Positions 1 through 8,476 of a stretch of 64,000 nucleotides of DNA are shown in pieces. The stretch is from Acidobacteriota bacterium (GTDB lineage Bacteria > Acidobacteriota > Vicinamibacteria > Vicinamibacterales > UBA2999). Under the pieces are notes generated by a model. That model was not told the origin of the DNA. It made no database searches and saw nothing but the letters and a program-made list of their open reading frames with translations. Made by a program: the position numbers and the translations under genes. The stretch covers positions 496,001 to 560,000 of the forward strand of contig JAUYQQ010000022.1 of assembly GCA_030697165.1 (NCBI GenBank). Reading direction: 5' to 3'. The first letter of the stretch is position 1, and every line of letters starts with the position of its first letter.

Positions 1-1170
1 CGGCACCGCCTCGGTCCACTTCACCTTGTTGTTCAGGTAGAGCAGGGTCGCCGCCAGGAACGGCACGAACAGGCTGCCGACGATGGTGTAGAGCACGATG
101 ATGGCGATGGGCTGGCCCGTGAACGCAAACGGCAGTGGCACCAGCGTGATGAACGCCAGCGCGAGCCGGTAGGGCGTGCTCGTGACCTTCACGACCTCGA
201 GGCGGTCGACCGGCGACATCTTCTTGAGGATGCCGTAGAAGTCGGCATAGAGATACGGCACGCTTTGCCACACGCCCAGTAGCGACGCGAAGACGGCGGC
301 CCAGAAGCCGGCCGAGAACGCGACCCGGCCGAAAGTGCCCAGCAACTCGCCGAGCGCCGCCGCCATGCGCGGCACGGCTTCGTTGTTACGGAGGGCGACG
401 CCCGGCTCATGCAGCGCATCGCTCGCGATCAGCATGATCGAGATGCCGAAGAGCGCGGTGAAGATGTAGGCGACGGCGATGTCGCCGCGGACGTAGCCCA
501 GGAAGCCGGCGCCGCGCATCTTCTCTTCGCGCATCCAGTAGTTGTAGGACAGCATCGTGATCGAGCCGCCGACGCCGCCAATCAGCGAGAGCACGTAAGT
601 GCCGCTGCCCATGGGAATGCTCGGAATGAGCAGGCCCTGCACGGCGGGAATCGGATCGCTCAGGGTCAGGCCGGCACAGATCAGGATGGTAAAGGCCATC
701 ACGCCGACCAGCAGCTTCATCATCTTCTCGAAGTTGCCGTAGCCGCCCAGCCAGACAAACGCGAACCCGATGATGCTGTGCGCGACCGCGCCCCACGATT
801 GGGGAACGGCGCCGCCGGTAAGGTTGGCAATGCCCAGGCCGGTGGCGTTGGTGAGGGCCGCGCTCACGAACACCGTCCAGATGACCAGGTAGACGGCGAA
901 GAACCACTTGACCCACCCCGGCAGGTGATCGGCCCAGCCCTCGAGCGCGGTCGTGCCGGTGGCCAGCTGCCACCGGGCAATGCCCTCGCTCAGCACGAAC
1001 TTGAAGAACGCGCCGGCGACGATCGCCCAGAGCAGCACATAGCCGTAGCGCGCGCCGCCGACCGTGGCCGACACGACGTCGCCCGAGCCGATGCCGGTGG
1101 CGGCGACGACCAGCCCGGGGCCGGCCAGTTTGAGAAAGCTGAAGGACTGCGGCTTTGACGAATCAGGCAC
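1..1170 (-). CDS. Nramp-family metal ion transporter, partial (runs off the window)
   Basis: Multi-pass membrane protein of the Nramp superfamily; 390 codons are present and the C-terminus lies beyond base 1. It opens with a conserved AGPGLVVAATGIGSGD segment, followed by many hydrophobic helices. Canonical Nramp proteins coordinate Mn/Fe with DPGN in helix 1 and an MPH-type motif in helix 6. Here the helix 1 position reads GSGD and the helix 6 region reads IGGVGGSITMLSYNYW, so the metal site is non-canonical and the substrate cannot be assigned. The start is GTG at 1168-1170, chosen because no ATG is available and a CATAAT box lies 6 nt upstream. The family call is fairly safe; the substrate is unknown. 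Confidence 0.8.
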   Translation of the reverse strand, partial: MPDSSKPQSFSFLKLAGPGLVVAATGIGSGDVVSATVGGARYGYVLLWAIVAGAFFKFVLSEGIARWQLATGTTALEGWADHLPGWVKWFFAVYLVIWTVFVSAALTNATGLGIANLTGGAVPQSWGAVAHSIIGFAFVWLGGYGNFEKMMKLLVGVMAFTILICAGLTLSDPIPAVQGLLIPSIPMGSGTYVLSLIGGVGGSITMLSYNYWMREEKMRGAGFLGYVRGDIAVAYIFTALFGISIMLIASDALHEPGVALRNNEAVPRMAAALGELLGTFGRVAFSAGFWAAVFASLLGVWQSVPYLYADFYGILKKMSPVDRLEVVKVTSTPYRLALAFITLVPLPFAFTGQPIAIIVLYTIVGSLFVPFLAATLLYLNNKVKWTEAVP

Positions 1171-1176
1171 GCCGAG

Positions 1177-1182
1177 ATTATG
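1177..1182 (-). promoter_or_regulatory. Putative -10 box CATAAT for the Nramp gene
   Basis: CATAAT ends 6 nt before the GTG start on the minus strand, too close for a Shine-Dalgarno leader. It fits the leaderless pattern seen at many genes in this window. Confidence 0.45.
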
Positions 1183-1193
1183 ACGCAAAACAA

Positions 1194-1268
1194 AACAGGA
1201 GATTAGGAGGTCACGAGCAATTTCTTGGACCGCCCAAGAATGACTCCTGATCTCCTTGACTCCTGTTA
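1194..1268. repeat. Palindromic repeat, AGGAGAT-iteron class, copy 1
   Basis: The left arm iterates AGGAG at about 8-nt spacing (AACAGGAGATTAGGAGGTCA) and the right arm is the imperfect reverse complement ending CTCCTGTTA. A second small hairpin (TTCTTGG/CCAAGAA) sits in the centre. The terminal TTA is the TAA stop of arfB on the minus strand. Other copies lie at 7183, 12720 and 15272. Confidence 0.75.
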
Positions 1269-1688
1269 CTCTTCGCGATCGGGCCGAGTCGTTCTTGTCT
1301 TCTTGACCTGCGCGTGGTGCTTCTTGCCGGCGAGCCGGCGCTCCTTGGCGGCCCTGGTCAGCGCCGTCGGGGTGCGCTTCTTGGGCGGCACCGAGGCGCG
1401 CTGGATCAGATCGATCAGGCGTTCGCGCGCCGCCTCGCGGTTGCGGGCCTGGGTGCGGTGGGCCCGGCTGTCGATCATCAGCACGCCGTCGGTCAGGGCC
1501 TTGCGCCCGGCGAGGGCCTTGAGGCGCGCCTTCATGTCGTGAGGCAGCGATGAGTTGTCGATGTCGAACCGCAGCTCGACCGCGGTCGCCACCTTGTTGA
1601 CGTTCTGGCCACCGGGACCGGAGGCCCGGACAAACCGCTCGTCAACGTGCAGGGGGATGCGTAGGGGAGACGAGAACAGGGTCGCCAT
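1266..1688 (-). CDS. arfB: Alternative ribosome-rescue factor ArfB (peptidyl-tRNA hydrolase)
   Basis: 140-residue class I release-factor-like protein. It contains the GGQ loop (GPGGQNVNK, residues 24-32) that hydrolyses peptidyl-tRNA, and a lysine/arginine-rich C-terminal tail (KKHHAQVKKTRTTRP) that in ArfB enters the empty mRNA channel of stalled ribosomes. There is no codon-recognition domain, which separates it from RF1/RF2, and the length matches the family. ATG start at 1688 with TAGAAT 5 nt upstream. The stop codon lies in the edge of an AGGAGAT-class palindromic repeat. Confidence 0.92.
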   Translation of the reverse strand: MATLFSSPLRIPLHVDERFVRASGPGGQNVNKVATAVELRFDIDNSSLPHDMKARLKALAGRKALTDGVLMIDSRAHRTQARNREAARERLIDLIQRASVPPKKRTPTALTRAAKERRLAGKKHHAQVKKTRTTRPDREE

Positions 1689-1693
1689 GCCTC

Positions 1694-1699
1694 ATTCTA
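1694..1699 (-). promoter_or_regulatory. Putative -10 box TAGAAT for arfB
   Basis: TAGAAT is followed by a 5-nt spacer and then the ATG, with no room for a ribosome-binding leader; predicted leaderless start. Confidence 0.5.
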
Positions 1700-1711
1700 G
1701 TCACGTTATCG

Positions 1712-2617
1712 CTAGCGATGCTTGATGAAGGTCCCATTCTTGAGCTCCGCATACGCCTGCTGCAGCTCCGAGCGCTCGTTCATCACGATTGGCCCATACC
1801 AGGCGACCGGTTCCTGCAGCGGCCGTCCCGACACCAACAGGAAACGAATCCCTTCGTCACCGGCTGTCACCGTAATCTCGTCGCCGCTGTCGAACACCAC
1901 CAGCGAGCGGTTGCCCAGCATCGACGGCGTGGCCTCGTCCGAGACGCCGACCAGCTCGGTCTGCACCGGCAGCGGCTTCGAGGCGTCGCGGAACGAACCG
2001 CTGCCCGCGAACACGTACGCGAACGCATGCCGCGAGTTCTCAACCGCGAGCCGCTTGGTCTGGTTGGGCGCGACCGAGATGTCAAGGTAGCGCGGATCGG
2101 CGGCCACGCCTTCCACCGGCCCCGTCTTGCCCCAGAAGTCACCGACCACCACCCTCACATGCGTCCCGTCATCGTCCGTGATCTCGGGGATGTCGTTGGC
2201 CTGAATATCCTGGTAGCGCGGCGCGGTCATCTTGAGCGCGCGCGGCAGGTTGGCCCACAGCTGGAAGCCGTGCATGCGGCCCTGGGCGTCGCCCTGTGGC
2301 ATCTCCTGGTGCATGATGCCGCTGCCGGCGGTCATCCACTGCACGTCGCCGGCGCCAAGGGATCCGCGGTTGCCGAGGCTGTCGCCGTGCGCAACGGTGC
2401 CCGCCAGCACGTAGGTGATGGTCTCGATGCCGCGGTGCGGATGCCACGGGAAACCCGCGAGGTAATCGTCGGGCCGTTCGTTGCGGAAGTCGTCGAACAG
2501 CAGGAACGGATCGAACTCGTTGGTGTCGCCAAAGCCGAAGCCGCGATGCAGCTTCACGCCGGCGCCTTCCATGTGGGGAGTGGCCTCAACTACACGCTTA
2601 ACGGGACGAATCGACAT
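1712..2617 (-). CDS. Pirin family protein
   Basis: 301-residue bicupin of the pirin family. The N-terminal cupin shows the metal-binding histidines in FPWHPHRGIETITYVL and the downstream pair in GSGIMHQEMP. The C-terminal cupin carries a degenerate metal site, as is normal for pirins. Bacterial pirins are iron-binding proteins, some with quercetinase activity; the substrate here is unknown. I chose the ATG at 2615-2617 (MSIRPVKRVV) because homology begins there. It overlaps the 3' end of the upstream hydroxyacid oxidase gene by 20 nt and has a GGAG about 8 nt upstream, so the two are probably co-transcribed. Confidence 0.9.
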   Translation of the reverse strand: MSIRPVKRVVEATPHMEGAGVKLHRGFGFGDTNEFDPFLLFDDFRNERPDDYLAGFPWHPHRGIETITYVLAGTVAHGDSLGNRGSLGAGDVQWMTAGSGIMHQEMPQGDAQGRMHGFQLWANLPRALKMTAPRYQDIQANDIPEITDDDGTHVRVVVGDFWGKTGPVEGVAADPRYLDISVAPNQTKRLAVENSRHAFAYVFAGSGSFRDASKPLPVQTELVGVSDEATPSMLGNRSLVVFDSGDEITVTAGDEGIRFLLVSGRPLQEPVAWYGPIVMNERSELQQAYAELKNGTFIKHR

Positions 2618-3797
2618 TGGGAAGACTCCGGGCCCGGGAGGTCCACTCGGGTGGGACCTCGACAAACGAGCCGTCTAAATCTTCGATGCGGCCGCAGCCG
2701 AGGAGTTTCATGGTCCGCACGACGTCGGCGCGCAGGATGTCGATGGCGCGGGTGACGCCGGCCTCGCCGGCCGCCGCCAGGCCATAGGCATAGGCCCGGC
2801 CCACGAGCACCGCGCGCGCGCCCATGCACAGGGCCTTGACGATGTCGCTGCCGCGACGGATGCCGCCATCGAGCAGGATCTCGGTCTGCCCGTGCACCGC
2901 CTGCACCACCTCGGGCAGCACGCGAATGGTCGGCGACACGCCGTCGAGCTGGCGCGCGCCGTGGTTCGAGACCACGATCGCGGCCGCGCCCTCGCCGACC
3001 GCCCGCCGGGCATCATCGGCCGTGTGCACGCCCTTCGCGATAATCGGGCCACCCCACGCTTCGCGGATCCACTTGAAGTCGGTCCACGAAGTCATCGATT
3101 GCTCGAGCGCGGCGCCCACGTCGGCGTAGCCCATGGGCTCGTTGTTGATGACGATGTTCGGGAAGTTCATCAGGCCGCCGTCGTTGAAGAACCGGTAGAG
3201 CCAACCGGGACGAATCAGCATCTGGCCGAGGTGCGGAACAGTGGACAGGTTGCGCGCGAGCAGTTGCTTGACGCCGTTGCGCGCGTCCCGCTCGCGCATG
3301 CCGGCCACGGGGGTGTCGATGGTCACGACCAGCGCCTTGAAGCCGGCCGCCTTGGCGCGGGCAATGGCGCCGAGGGCCACCTCGCGGCCACCGACGAGAT
3401 ACAGCTGATACCAGGCCGTGCCGCTGGTGGCGGCCTTGACGTCCTCCATGCGGCAGCCCGACAGCGTGGACAGCGTGTAGATGGTGCCCGCGCCGCCCGC
3501 CGCGCTGGCCGCCACTTCCTCGCCGCGCGGAAAGAACATGCGGCTGCTGCCGACCGGCGCCAGGATGAACGGCACGTCGATGGTGGTGCCGAGCACCGTG
3601 GCTCGCAGGTCGCACGCGGCCGTCGCGACCGCCGAGCGCGGGCGGAACAGCACATCTTCGTAGGCGCGGCAGTTCTCGCGCAGGGTCCACTCGCGCTCGG
3701 CGCCGCCATCGATGTAGTCGAACGCCATGCGCGGCAAGCGGAGCATGGCGCGGTGGCGGAGATCGGCAATGGTGACAGCGCTGGTCACGGATGACAT
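2598..3797 (-). CDS. FMN-dependent alpha-hydroxy-acid dehydrogenase/oxidase (LldD-like)
   Basis: 399 residues, a full-length FMN-dependent 2-hydroxyacid oxidoreductase with a TIM-barrel fold. Visible signatures are the N-terminal FDYIDGGAERE, FMN contacts in FILAPVGSS (about 78-85), the barrel lysine in PIIAKG (K255), and the active-site SNHGARQLDG with catalytic H279 and substrate arginine R282, followed by DGGIRRGSDIVKALCMGA. It oxidises a 2-hydroxyacid such as L-lactate to a 2-oxoacid. Whether electrons go to quinone (LldD) or oxygen (oxidase or monooxygenase) cannot be read from the sequence. Start chosen at MSSVTSAVTI, with TACAAT 8 nt upstream. Confidence 0.88.
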   Translation of the reverse strand: MSSVTSAVTIADLRHRAMLRLPRMAFDYIDGGAEREWTLRENCRAYEDVLFRPRSAVATAACDLRATVLGTTIDVPFILAPVGSSRMFFPRGEEVAASAAGGAGTIYTLSTLSGCRMEDVKAATSGTAWYQLYLVGGREVALGAIARAKAAGFKALVVTIDTPVAGMRERDARNGVKQLLARNLSTVPHLGQMLIRPGWLYRFFNDGGLMNFPNIVINNEPMGYADVGAALEQSMTSWTDFKWIREAWGGPIIAKGVHTADDARRAVGEGAAAIVVSNHGARQLDGVSPTIRVLPEVVQAVHGQTEILLDGGIRRGSDIVKALCMGARAVLVGRAYAYGLAAAGEAGVTRAIDILRADVVRTMKLLGCGRIEDLDGSFVEVPPEWTSRARSLPNVDSSR

Positions 3798-3805
3798 CGG
3801 CGCCG

Positions 3806-3811
3806 ATTGTA
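3806..3811 (-). promoter_or_regulatory. Putative -10 box TACAAT for the hydroxyacid oxidase/pirin pair
   Basis: TACAAT with an 8-nt spacer to the ATG at 3797; fits the leaderless pattern of the window. Confidence 0.5.
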
Positions 3812-3820
3812 TCCTCAGGC

Positions 3821-4050
3821 CACAGATTAGACACCGATTAGACGCAGATTCAGGCGGCCTGCCGGCGCAGTTCGCTGGCGGCGCTACGCGCCGCTGGTGT
3901 GATGACAGTCGGCGAGCAAATGAGTCCGGAGGACGGTTCGCAGTGGACTCTTTTCTCGCCGGCTGTCATCGCACCAAGCTCCGGCCAAGGGCCGGAGCCA
4001 GCGAACTCCCATCGGTGTCTAATCTGTGTTTAATCTGTGGCTGTCTTTTA
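3821..4050. repeat. Composite inverted repeat: CAGATTA iterons enclosing a second palindrome
   Basis: The outer left arm holds CACAGATTAGA, CACCGATTAGA and CGCAGATT at 11-nt spacing; the outer right arm (about 4013-4042) is the inverse, ending AATCTGTGGCTG. Nested inside is another inverted pair: AGTTCGCTGG with TGATGACAG on the left and CTGTCATCGCA with CCAGCGAACT on the right. The right edge reaches the TAA stop of lysK at 4048-4050. No protein-coding potential is visible in the 250-nt gap. Confidence 0.7.
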
Positions 4051-5187
4051 GTCCGTGGCTGCGAAGGCAGCCAATGTATGGCTGATCACGTTGACGGCTT
4101 TCCAATACTCATCGAGCGGCAAGTGTTCGTTCGGCGTGTGATCGAGGGCGCTGTCGCCTGGCCCGTAGGCGACGATCGGGCACTTCCACACCGGCGCCAC
4201 CACGTTCATGTCGCTGGTGCCGGTTTTCAAGACGAACCCCAGTTGCGCGGCCGGGTCTTCGGTCCTCACACCGGCCAGGAAGCTGCGGACCAGCGGGTTG
4301 TTGCGGTCGCCGCGCCAGGCGCGCTCTTCGCCCCTGAAGTTGAACTCGAAGCGGGTGTGGCCATCGCGCAGGTTGGCCGAGGGCCAGGCGCGCAGGTTGG
4401 CGATGAGCGCGTCAACATCGAAGCCCACCGGCAGGCGCCAGGCAAACTGCGCCTCGACCAGGTCGTGCATCGCCTCGTTGGTGGAGGTGATGAACCGGCG
4501 AAGGCTGGGACTCAACTGGTCGAACGCCTTGTCCTTGCCGGCGTTGTAGGCGGCCGCATGGGCCGTCACCCAGTTCCACGTGTCCACCACCACTGACGCC
4601 ACGCTGGCGTCGGGTCCGGCCGTGTGCGCCATGGGCTGATCGGCGGACAGGTCGAGCAGTAATCGTCCCTTGTAACCCAGCGTGACGCGGTTCCAGTGGC
4701 TGGGTTCGCCGATGATGCAGGCCGTGGGCATGGGCTCGGTCGTGCCATTGAAGCGCGATGCGATGAACCGGGCGCCCTTGCTGGTGGCGGCCTCTTCTTC
4801 GACCGCGCCGACCACCACCACGCGCAAGTTGGCGGCGCGTGCGTTGCCGGCGCCGAAGATGGCCGCCCCGGCCACGAAGCTGGCGAGTGGCCCCTTGGCG
4901 TCGACGCTGCCGCGGCCGAACAGGAGGTCGCCGTTGGCCGACGGCTCGATGCGCACGGGAATGTTGCCCGGGACGGTGTCGATGTGGCCGAGCAGCACGA
5001 TGGTGCGAGCGGCGGACGGATCGCCAAGCTCGCCGACGGCATTGCCGGCCTCATCGACGAACGCGCGCTCGTAGCCGTTCGCGCGCATCTGTTCGACCAG
5101 CCACCCCGACGCCTGCGCTTCGTGCCGCGAAAGCGAAGGAATCGCGACGAGCCCGCGAATCAACTCGACGGCGGCCGCGCGCTCCAT
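4048..5187 (-). CDS. lysK: [LysW]-lysine/[LysW]-ornithine hydrolase LysK (M20 family)
   Basis: 379-residue zinc-dependent M20 peptidase-like deacylase. Metal ligands are recognisable in [11 protein letters not shown] (H68, D70), [10 protein letters not shown] (D96) and VGAVEEEA (E130-E132). In the LysW pathway this enzyme cleaves finished lysine or ornithine from the C-terminal glutamate of the LysW carrier. The assignment to LysK and not ArgE or DapE rests on its place as the last gene of a lysW-X-Y-Z-J-K cluster; its start overlaps the lysJ stop by 1 nt. The stop codon lies at the edge of a CAGATTA-class repeat. Confidence 0.88.
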   Translation of the reverse strand: MERAAAVELIRGLVAIPSLSRHEAQASGWLVEQMRANGYERAFVDEAGNAVGELGDPSAARTIVLLGHIDTVPGNIPVRIEPSANGDLLFGRGSVDAKGPLASFVAGAAIFGAGNARAANLRVVVVGAVEEEAATSKGARFIASRFNGTTEPMPTACIIGEPSHWNRVTLGYKGRLLLDLSADQPMAHTAGPDASVASVVVDTWNWVTAHAAAYNAGKDKAFDQLSPSLRRFITSTNEAMHDLVEAQFAWRLPVGFDVDALIANLRAWPSANLRDGHTRFEFNFRGEERAWRGDRNNPLVRSFLAGVRTEDPAAQLGFVLKTGTSDMNVVAPVWKCPIVAYGPGDSALDHTPNEHLPLDEYWKAVNVISHTLAAFAATD

Positions 5188-6365
5188 CAGGCCTTGAGCT
5201 CCTTGATCGCCTTGGCGATCGCCTGCACGCCGAAATCAATCTCGGCTTCGCTGATTACCAGCGGCGGCAACAGGCGCAACACGGTGGGTCCGGCCGGCAG
5301 GGCGATGACGCCGTGGTTCAGCATCAGGCTCTTCAGCACCGGCGCCACCTTGGTTCGCAACTCGACCGCAATCATCAGGCCGAGGCCGCGGATGTCGCGG
5401 ACCGCCGGGACGCCCTCGAGCACACTGCGCAGCGTGTTGCGCAGGTGCGCGCCGAGCATGGCGCTGCGCTTGATCAGTCCCTCGTCCTGGTAGGCCTGGA
5501 TGGCCGCCAGCCCGGCCGCGCACGCAAGGGGCGAGCCGCCGAAGGTGCTGCCGTGCGCGCCCTGGGTCAGGACGTCGCGAACCGCCGTGGTGTAGGCAAA
5601 CGCGCCCATGGGGAAGCCGCCGCCCAGGCCCTTGGCCAGGCACATGATGTCGGGCTCGATGCCGGCGTGCTCGACCGCGAACCACTTGCCGGTGCGGCCA
5701 AAGCCGGTCTGGATCTCATCGACAATCAGCAGCGCACCGCGCTCGCGGCACAGGCGCTGGGCCGACCGCAGAAAGTCGGGCGTGCCGATGTTGACACCGC
5801 TTTCTCCCTGCACGACTTCGAGAATGACCGCCGCCGTCTGGTCGGTGATCGCCTGGTCGAGCGCCGCCGCATCGTTGAACTGCACGTGCGCGGTCTCGAG
5901 CAGCGGCAGGAAGCCGTCGCGGTACTTCGGCTCCCACGTCACCGACAGCGCGCCGATGGTGCGGCCGTGAAAGCCCTTGGTGGTGGCGACAAACGCCGGC
6001 CGATTGGTGAACAGCCGCGCGAACTTGAGCGCCCCGTCCACGGCTTCGGCGCCGCTGTTGGCGAGAAAGAGATGGGAGAGGTGCTTCGGCAGCACGTCCA
6101 CCAGCGCTTGCGCAAACTCCGCGCGAACGTCGTTGTAGAAATAGTTCGGACAAAGCGTGAGCGTCTCGGCCTGGCGGCTGATGGCCTCGACCACCCTGGG
6201 ATGGCAGTGGCCCAACATGGCCACGCCCTGGGCCGACCCCAGATCAAGATACTTCTTGCCGTGCTCGTCGTAGACCCACGAGCCTTCGCCACGGGTGATG
6301 ACCACGTCGCCACGACGGGCGGTGGTGCCACCCAGGATGCGTTCCTCGACTTCGGCGTACTTCAT
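5187..6365 (-). CDS. lysJ: [LysW]-aminoadipate/glutamate semialdehyde transaminase LysJ
   Basis: 392-residue class III PLP aminotransferase of the ArgD/LysJ family. It shows the phosphate-binding [15 protein letters not shown] region (about 103-117), the cofactor aspartate in [15 protein letters not shown], and the Schiff-base lysine K245 in [13 protein letters not shown]. It transfers an amino group from glutamate to the LysW-linked semialdehyde made by LysY. Its gene overlaps lysZ by 4 nt upstream and lysK by 1 nt downstream, so the three are translationally coupled. Confidence 0.9.
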   Translation of the reverse strand: MKYAEVEERILGGTTARRGDVVITRGEGSWVYDEHGKKYLDLGSAQGVAMLGHCHPRVVEAISRQAETLTLCPNYFYNDVRAEFAQALVDVLPKHLSHLFLANSGAEAVDGALKFARLFTNRPAFVATTKGFHGRTIGALSVTWEPKYRDGFLPLLETAHVQFNDAAALDQAITDQTAAVILEVVQGESGVNIGTPDFLRSAQRLCRERGALLIVDEIQTGFGRTGKWFAVEHAGIEPDIMCLAKGLGGGFPMGAFAYTTAVRDVLTQGAHGSTFGGSPLACAAGLAAIQAYQDEGLIKRSAMLGAHLRNTLRSVLEGVPAVRDIRGLGLMIAVELRTKVAPVLKSLMLNHGVIALPAGPTVLRLLPPLVISEAEIDFGVQAIAKAIKELKA

Positions 6366-7165
6366 GAGATGTGTGTTCCGGCGCCGGCCAGGGCGCGCGA
6401 GATGGGTTCGTCGACACGGCCGTCGGCGAAAATCACCTTGCCGACGCCTTCGGCGATGGCTTCGACGGCGCCCATCACTTTCTTCTTCATGCGCCCTTCG
6501 GCGAATTCCATGAACTGGTCGGCTTTGGCCTTGGGGATTTCGGAAATCAGCGTTGATTCGTCGGGAAACTTCTTCAACAGGCCCACTTGATCCGTGAGGA
6601 TCACCAGCGCTTCGGCGCCAAAGGCGCCCGCCACCATGGCCGCGGCGCGGTCGCCATCCACGTTGATGGCCTCGCCGGCCGTGGACGAACCGGGCGGCGT
6701 CAGGACGGGGAAGTAGCCGGCGGCGATCAGTGTCTTCAGCAAATCGGCGTTGACCTTCTCGACGGTGCCGGTCCAGTCGTCGCGCAGCACCATGCGGCGG
6801 CCGTCCACCCGAATGCGCAGCGTGTCTTTACGAGTGCCTTCGAAAATGCGGCCGTCGAGGCCCGACAGGCCGACGGCGTTCACGCCCTGCTGCTGCAGCT
6901 TCTCGACCCACATCTTGTTCAACTGGCCGCAGTAGACCATCTCGAAGATCTCGAGGGTGCGGCGGTCGGTGCGGCGGCTGACGTGCCCGGTCTCGCTGGT
7001 CACGAATTGCGCCGGATGCCCGAGGGCCTCAGCCACCGCATTGGTCGTCTGCGCGCCCCCATGCACGAGGATCAACTCGGTTCCCCTGGCGCGCAGCGCG
7101 ACGATGTCGGCCACGACGGCGTCGATGTTCAGGGAAGTACCGCCGCCTACCTTGACTACGATCAT
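6362..7165 (-). CDS. lysZ: [LysW]-aminoadipate/[LysW]-glutamate kinase LysZ
   Basis: 267-residue amino acid kinase. The N-terminal [15 protein letters not shown] and a late LTDQVGLL match the N-acetylglutamate kinase fold. It phosphorylates the side-chain carboxylate of the LysW-bound aminoadipate or glutamate. It is the length of a LysZ/ArgB-type kinase, with no extra regulatory domain, so arginine feedback of the long ArgB type is not evident. It lies 83 nt downstream of lysY, the gap being filled by an AGGAGAT-class repeat, and overlaps lysJ by 4 nt. Confidence 0.9.
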   Translation of the reverse strand: MIVVKVGGGTSLNIDAVVADIVALRARGTELILVHGGAQTTNAVAEALGHPAQFVTSETGHVSRRTDRRTLEIFEMVYCGQLNKMWVEKLQQQGVNAVGLSGLDGRIFEGTRKDTLRIRVDGRRMVLRDDWTGTVEKVNADLLKTLIAAGYFPVLTPPGSSTAGEAINVDGDRAAAMVAGAFGAEALVILTDQVGLLKKFPDESTLISEIPKAKADQFMEFAEGRMKKKVMGAVEAIAEGVGKVIFADGRVDEPISRALAGAGTHIS

Positions 7166-7182
7166 TTCGGTGCCACGAACTT

Positions 7183-7252
7183 AAAGGAGATAAAGAGATT
7201 AGGAGTAAAGGTTTTCAAAAACATTGCTCCTGAACTCCTTGTCTCCTGTTAG
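7183..7252. repeat. Palindromic repeat, AGGAGAT-iteron class, copy 2
   Basis: Sits inside the lys operon between lysY and lysZ. Arms AAAGGAGATAAAGAGATTAG and GCTCCTGAACTCCTTGTCTC are inverted. Its CTGTTA edge provides the TAA stop of lysY at 7249-7251, exactly as at arfB. Confidence 0.7.
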
Positions 7253-8346
7253 ATGGGATGCAGGCCGGGGAAGTCGAGGCCGAGCGTCTCGTCCCACCCC
7301 ATCATGACGTTCGCGCATTGCACGGCGGAGCCGGCCGCACCCTTCATCAGGTTGTCGATGGCGCAAAGCGCCACCACGCGGCCGGTCGCGGCGTCCATTT
7401 CGAAGCCAACGTCGGCGTAGTTGCTGCCCGAGAGGATCTTCGGCTCGGGATAGCGATAGAGGCCCGTCCGTTCCTTGACAATGCGGACGAACGGCTCCTG
7501 GTGGTAGGCCTCGCGATAGGCCTTCCACACGTCCTTCTCGGCCGTGCCGGGCTTCACGAACACGTGCGCGGTGGCCAGCACGCCGCGGACGTTGCCGACG
7601 GCGGTCGCGCTCAGGTGCACGTCGGTGACGACGTCTGTCCGCTTGAGCGCCTGCAGCACTTCGGCGGTGTGGCGGTGACCGGTGGGCGCGAAGCTGCGCA
7701 TCACACCTGACCGCTCGGGATGGTGCGTCGAATCAGCGGACACCGCGCCGCCCTCGCTGCTGCCCACCTTGACCTCGCAGATAATCCCGCGCGCGGTGTC
7801 GATCAGCCCGGCCGCCGCCAGCGGCCACACCGCCAGGGTCGTCGCGGTCGCGTTGCAGCCGACGCCGCTTACATAGCGGGCGGCTGTCAGCTCGGCGCGG
7901 TGCAGTTCGGGCAGGCCGTAAACGAACTTCTCGAGCCATGCCGGATTGGTGTGCGGCTTGCCGTACCACTTTTCATAACCGGCCGCGTCGCGCAGCCGGA
8001 AATCGGCGCTGAGGTCGATGATGCGGTCGGCGAGGGTCGAGAGCTGAGCGATGCGGCTCATCGCGCTGCCGTGCGGCAGACACAGAAACAGCAAGTCGCA
8101 CTTCTCGACCGATTCGGACCGCACGAACTTGAGCGGGAGGCGCTTTTGCCCCTCGACAAGCTCGGGGCGCCCTGAGCCTGCCGAAGGGCGCAGGTTCGCG
8201 TGCGTGAAGTGGACGAACTGGCCGTCGAGCCGCTCGCTGGTGACCTGCTTCACTTCGAGATGCGGATGCCCGAGTGCGAGCCGCAGCAGTTCGCCGCCGG
8301 TGTAGCCCGACGCGCCAACGATGGAGACCGTAAGAGGTGTTGTCAC
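7249..8346 (-). CDS. lysY: [LysW]-aminoadipyl/glutamyl phosphate reductase LysY (ArgC family)
   Basis: 365-residue NADPH-dependent acyl-phosphate reductase. The N-terminal Rossmann motif VGASGYTGGELLRL, the catalytic cysteine C164 in SGVGCNATAT and the C-terminal SNYADVGFE region are typical of ArgC/LysY. It reduces the LysW-linked acyl phosphate to the semialdehyde. The GTG at 8344-8346 gives the normal N-terminus (TTPLTVSIVGASG); the open frame runs further upstream but only through repeat sequence. Residues about 53-67 (RPSAGSGRPELVEG) are an in-frame insertion encoded by a palindromic repeat, absent from typical family members. The stop codon lies in another repeat. Confidence 0.9.
   Translation of the reverse strand: MTTPLTVSIVGASGYTGGELLRLALGHPHLEVKQVTSERLDGQFVHFTHANLRPSAGSGRPELVEGQKRLPLKFVRSESVEKCDLLFLCLPHGSAMSRIAQLSTLADRIIDLSADFRLRDAAGYEKWYGKPHTNPAWLEKFVYGLPELHRAELTAARYVSGVGCNATATTLAVWPLAAAGLIDTARGIICEVKVGSSEGGAVSADSTHHPERSGVMRSFAPTGHRHTAEVLQALKRTDVVTDVHLSATAVGNVRGVLATAHVFVKPGTAEKDVWKAYREAYHQEPFVRIVKERTGLYRYPEPKILSGSNYADVGFEMDAATGRVVALCAIDNLMKGAAGSAVQCANVMMGWDETLGLDFPGLHPI
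8157..8191. repeat. Palindromic repeat inserted in frame within lysY
   Basis: Two adjacent short hairpins, GCCCC..GGGGC and GCCCT..AGGGC. The translated form SAGSGRPELVEG resembles the SSGRPELVEG peptides that I recall recurring in many unrelated bacterial proteins where this repeat lands in a gene. Confidence 0.75.
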
Positions 8347-8476
8347 GGATGATTTGGTGGTCTTGTGGTTTGTTGGTGTGGTGATTGTGATTTGGGATTT
8401 ACAGATTTGCGGATTCCACCCCGCTAAATCTGTGCCTGATCTGTGTTTAATCTGTGGCTGTTCTGTCGGTGGCCTA
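8347..8476. repeat. CAGATTA-class repeat between lysX and lysY
   Basis: Contains TTACAGATTTGCGGATT and, inverted, AAATCTGTGCCTGATCTGTG then TTTAATCTGTGGCTG; a neighbouring GGTGGTCTTGTGGTTTGTTG tract is TTGGTGG-rich. The edge CGGTGGCCTAG overlaps the lysX stop codon. The same edge, slightly changed, abuts the nei gene at 33967. Confidence 0.65.
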
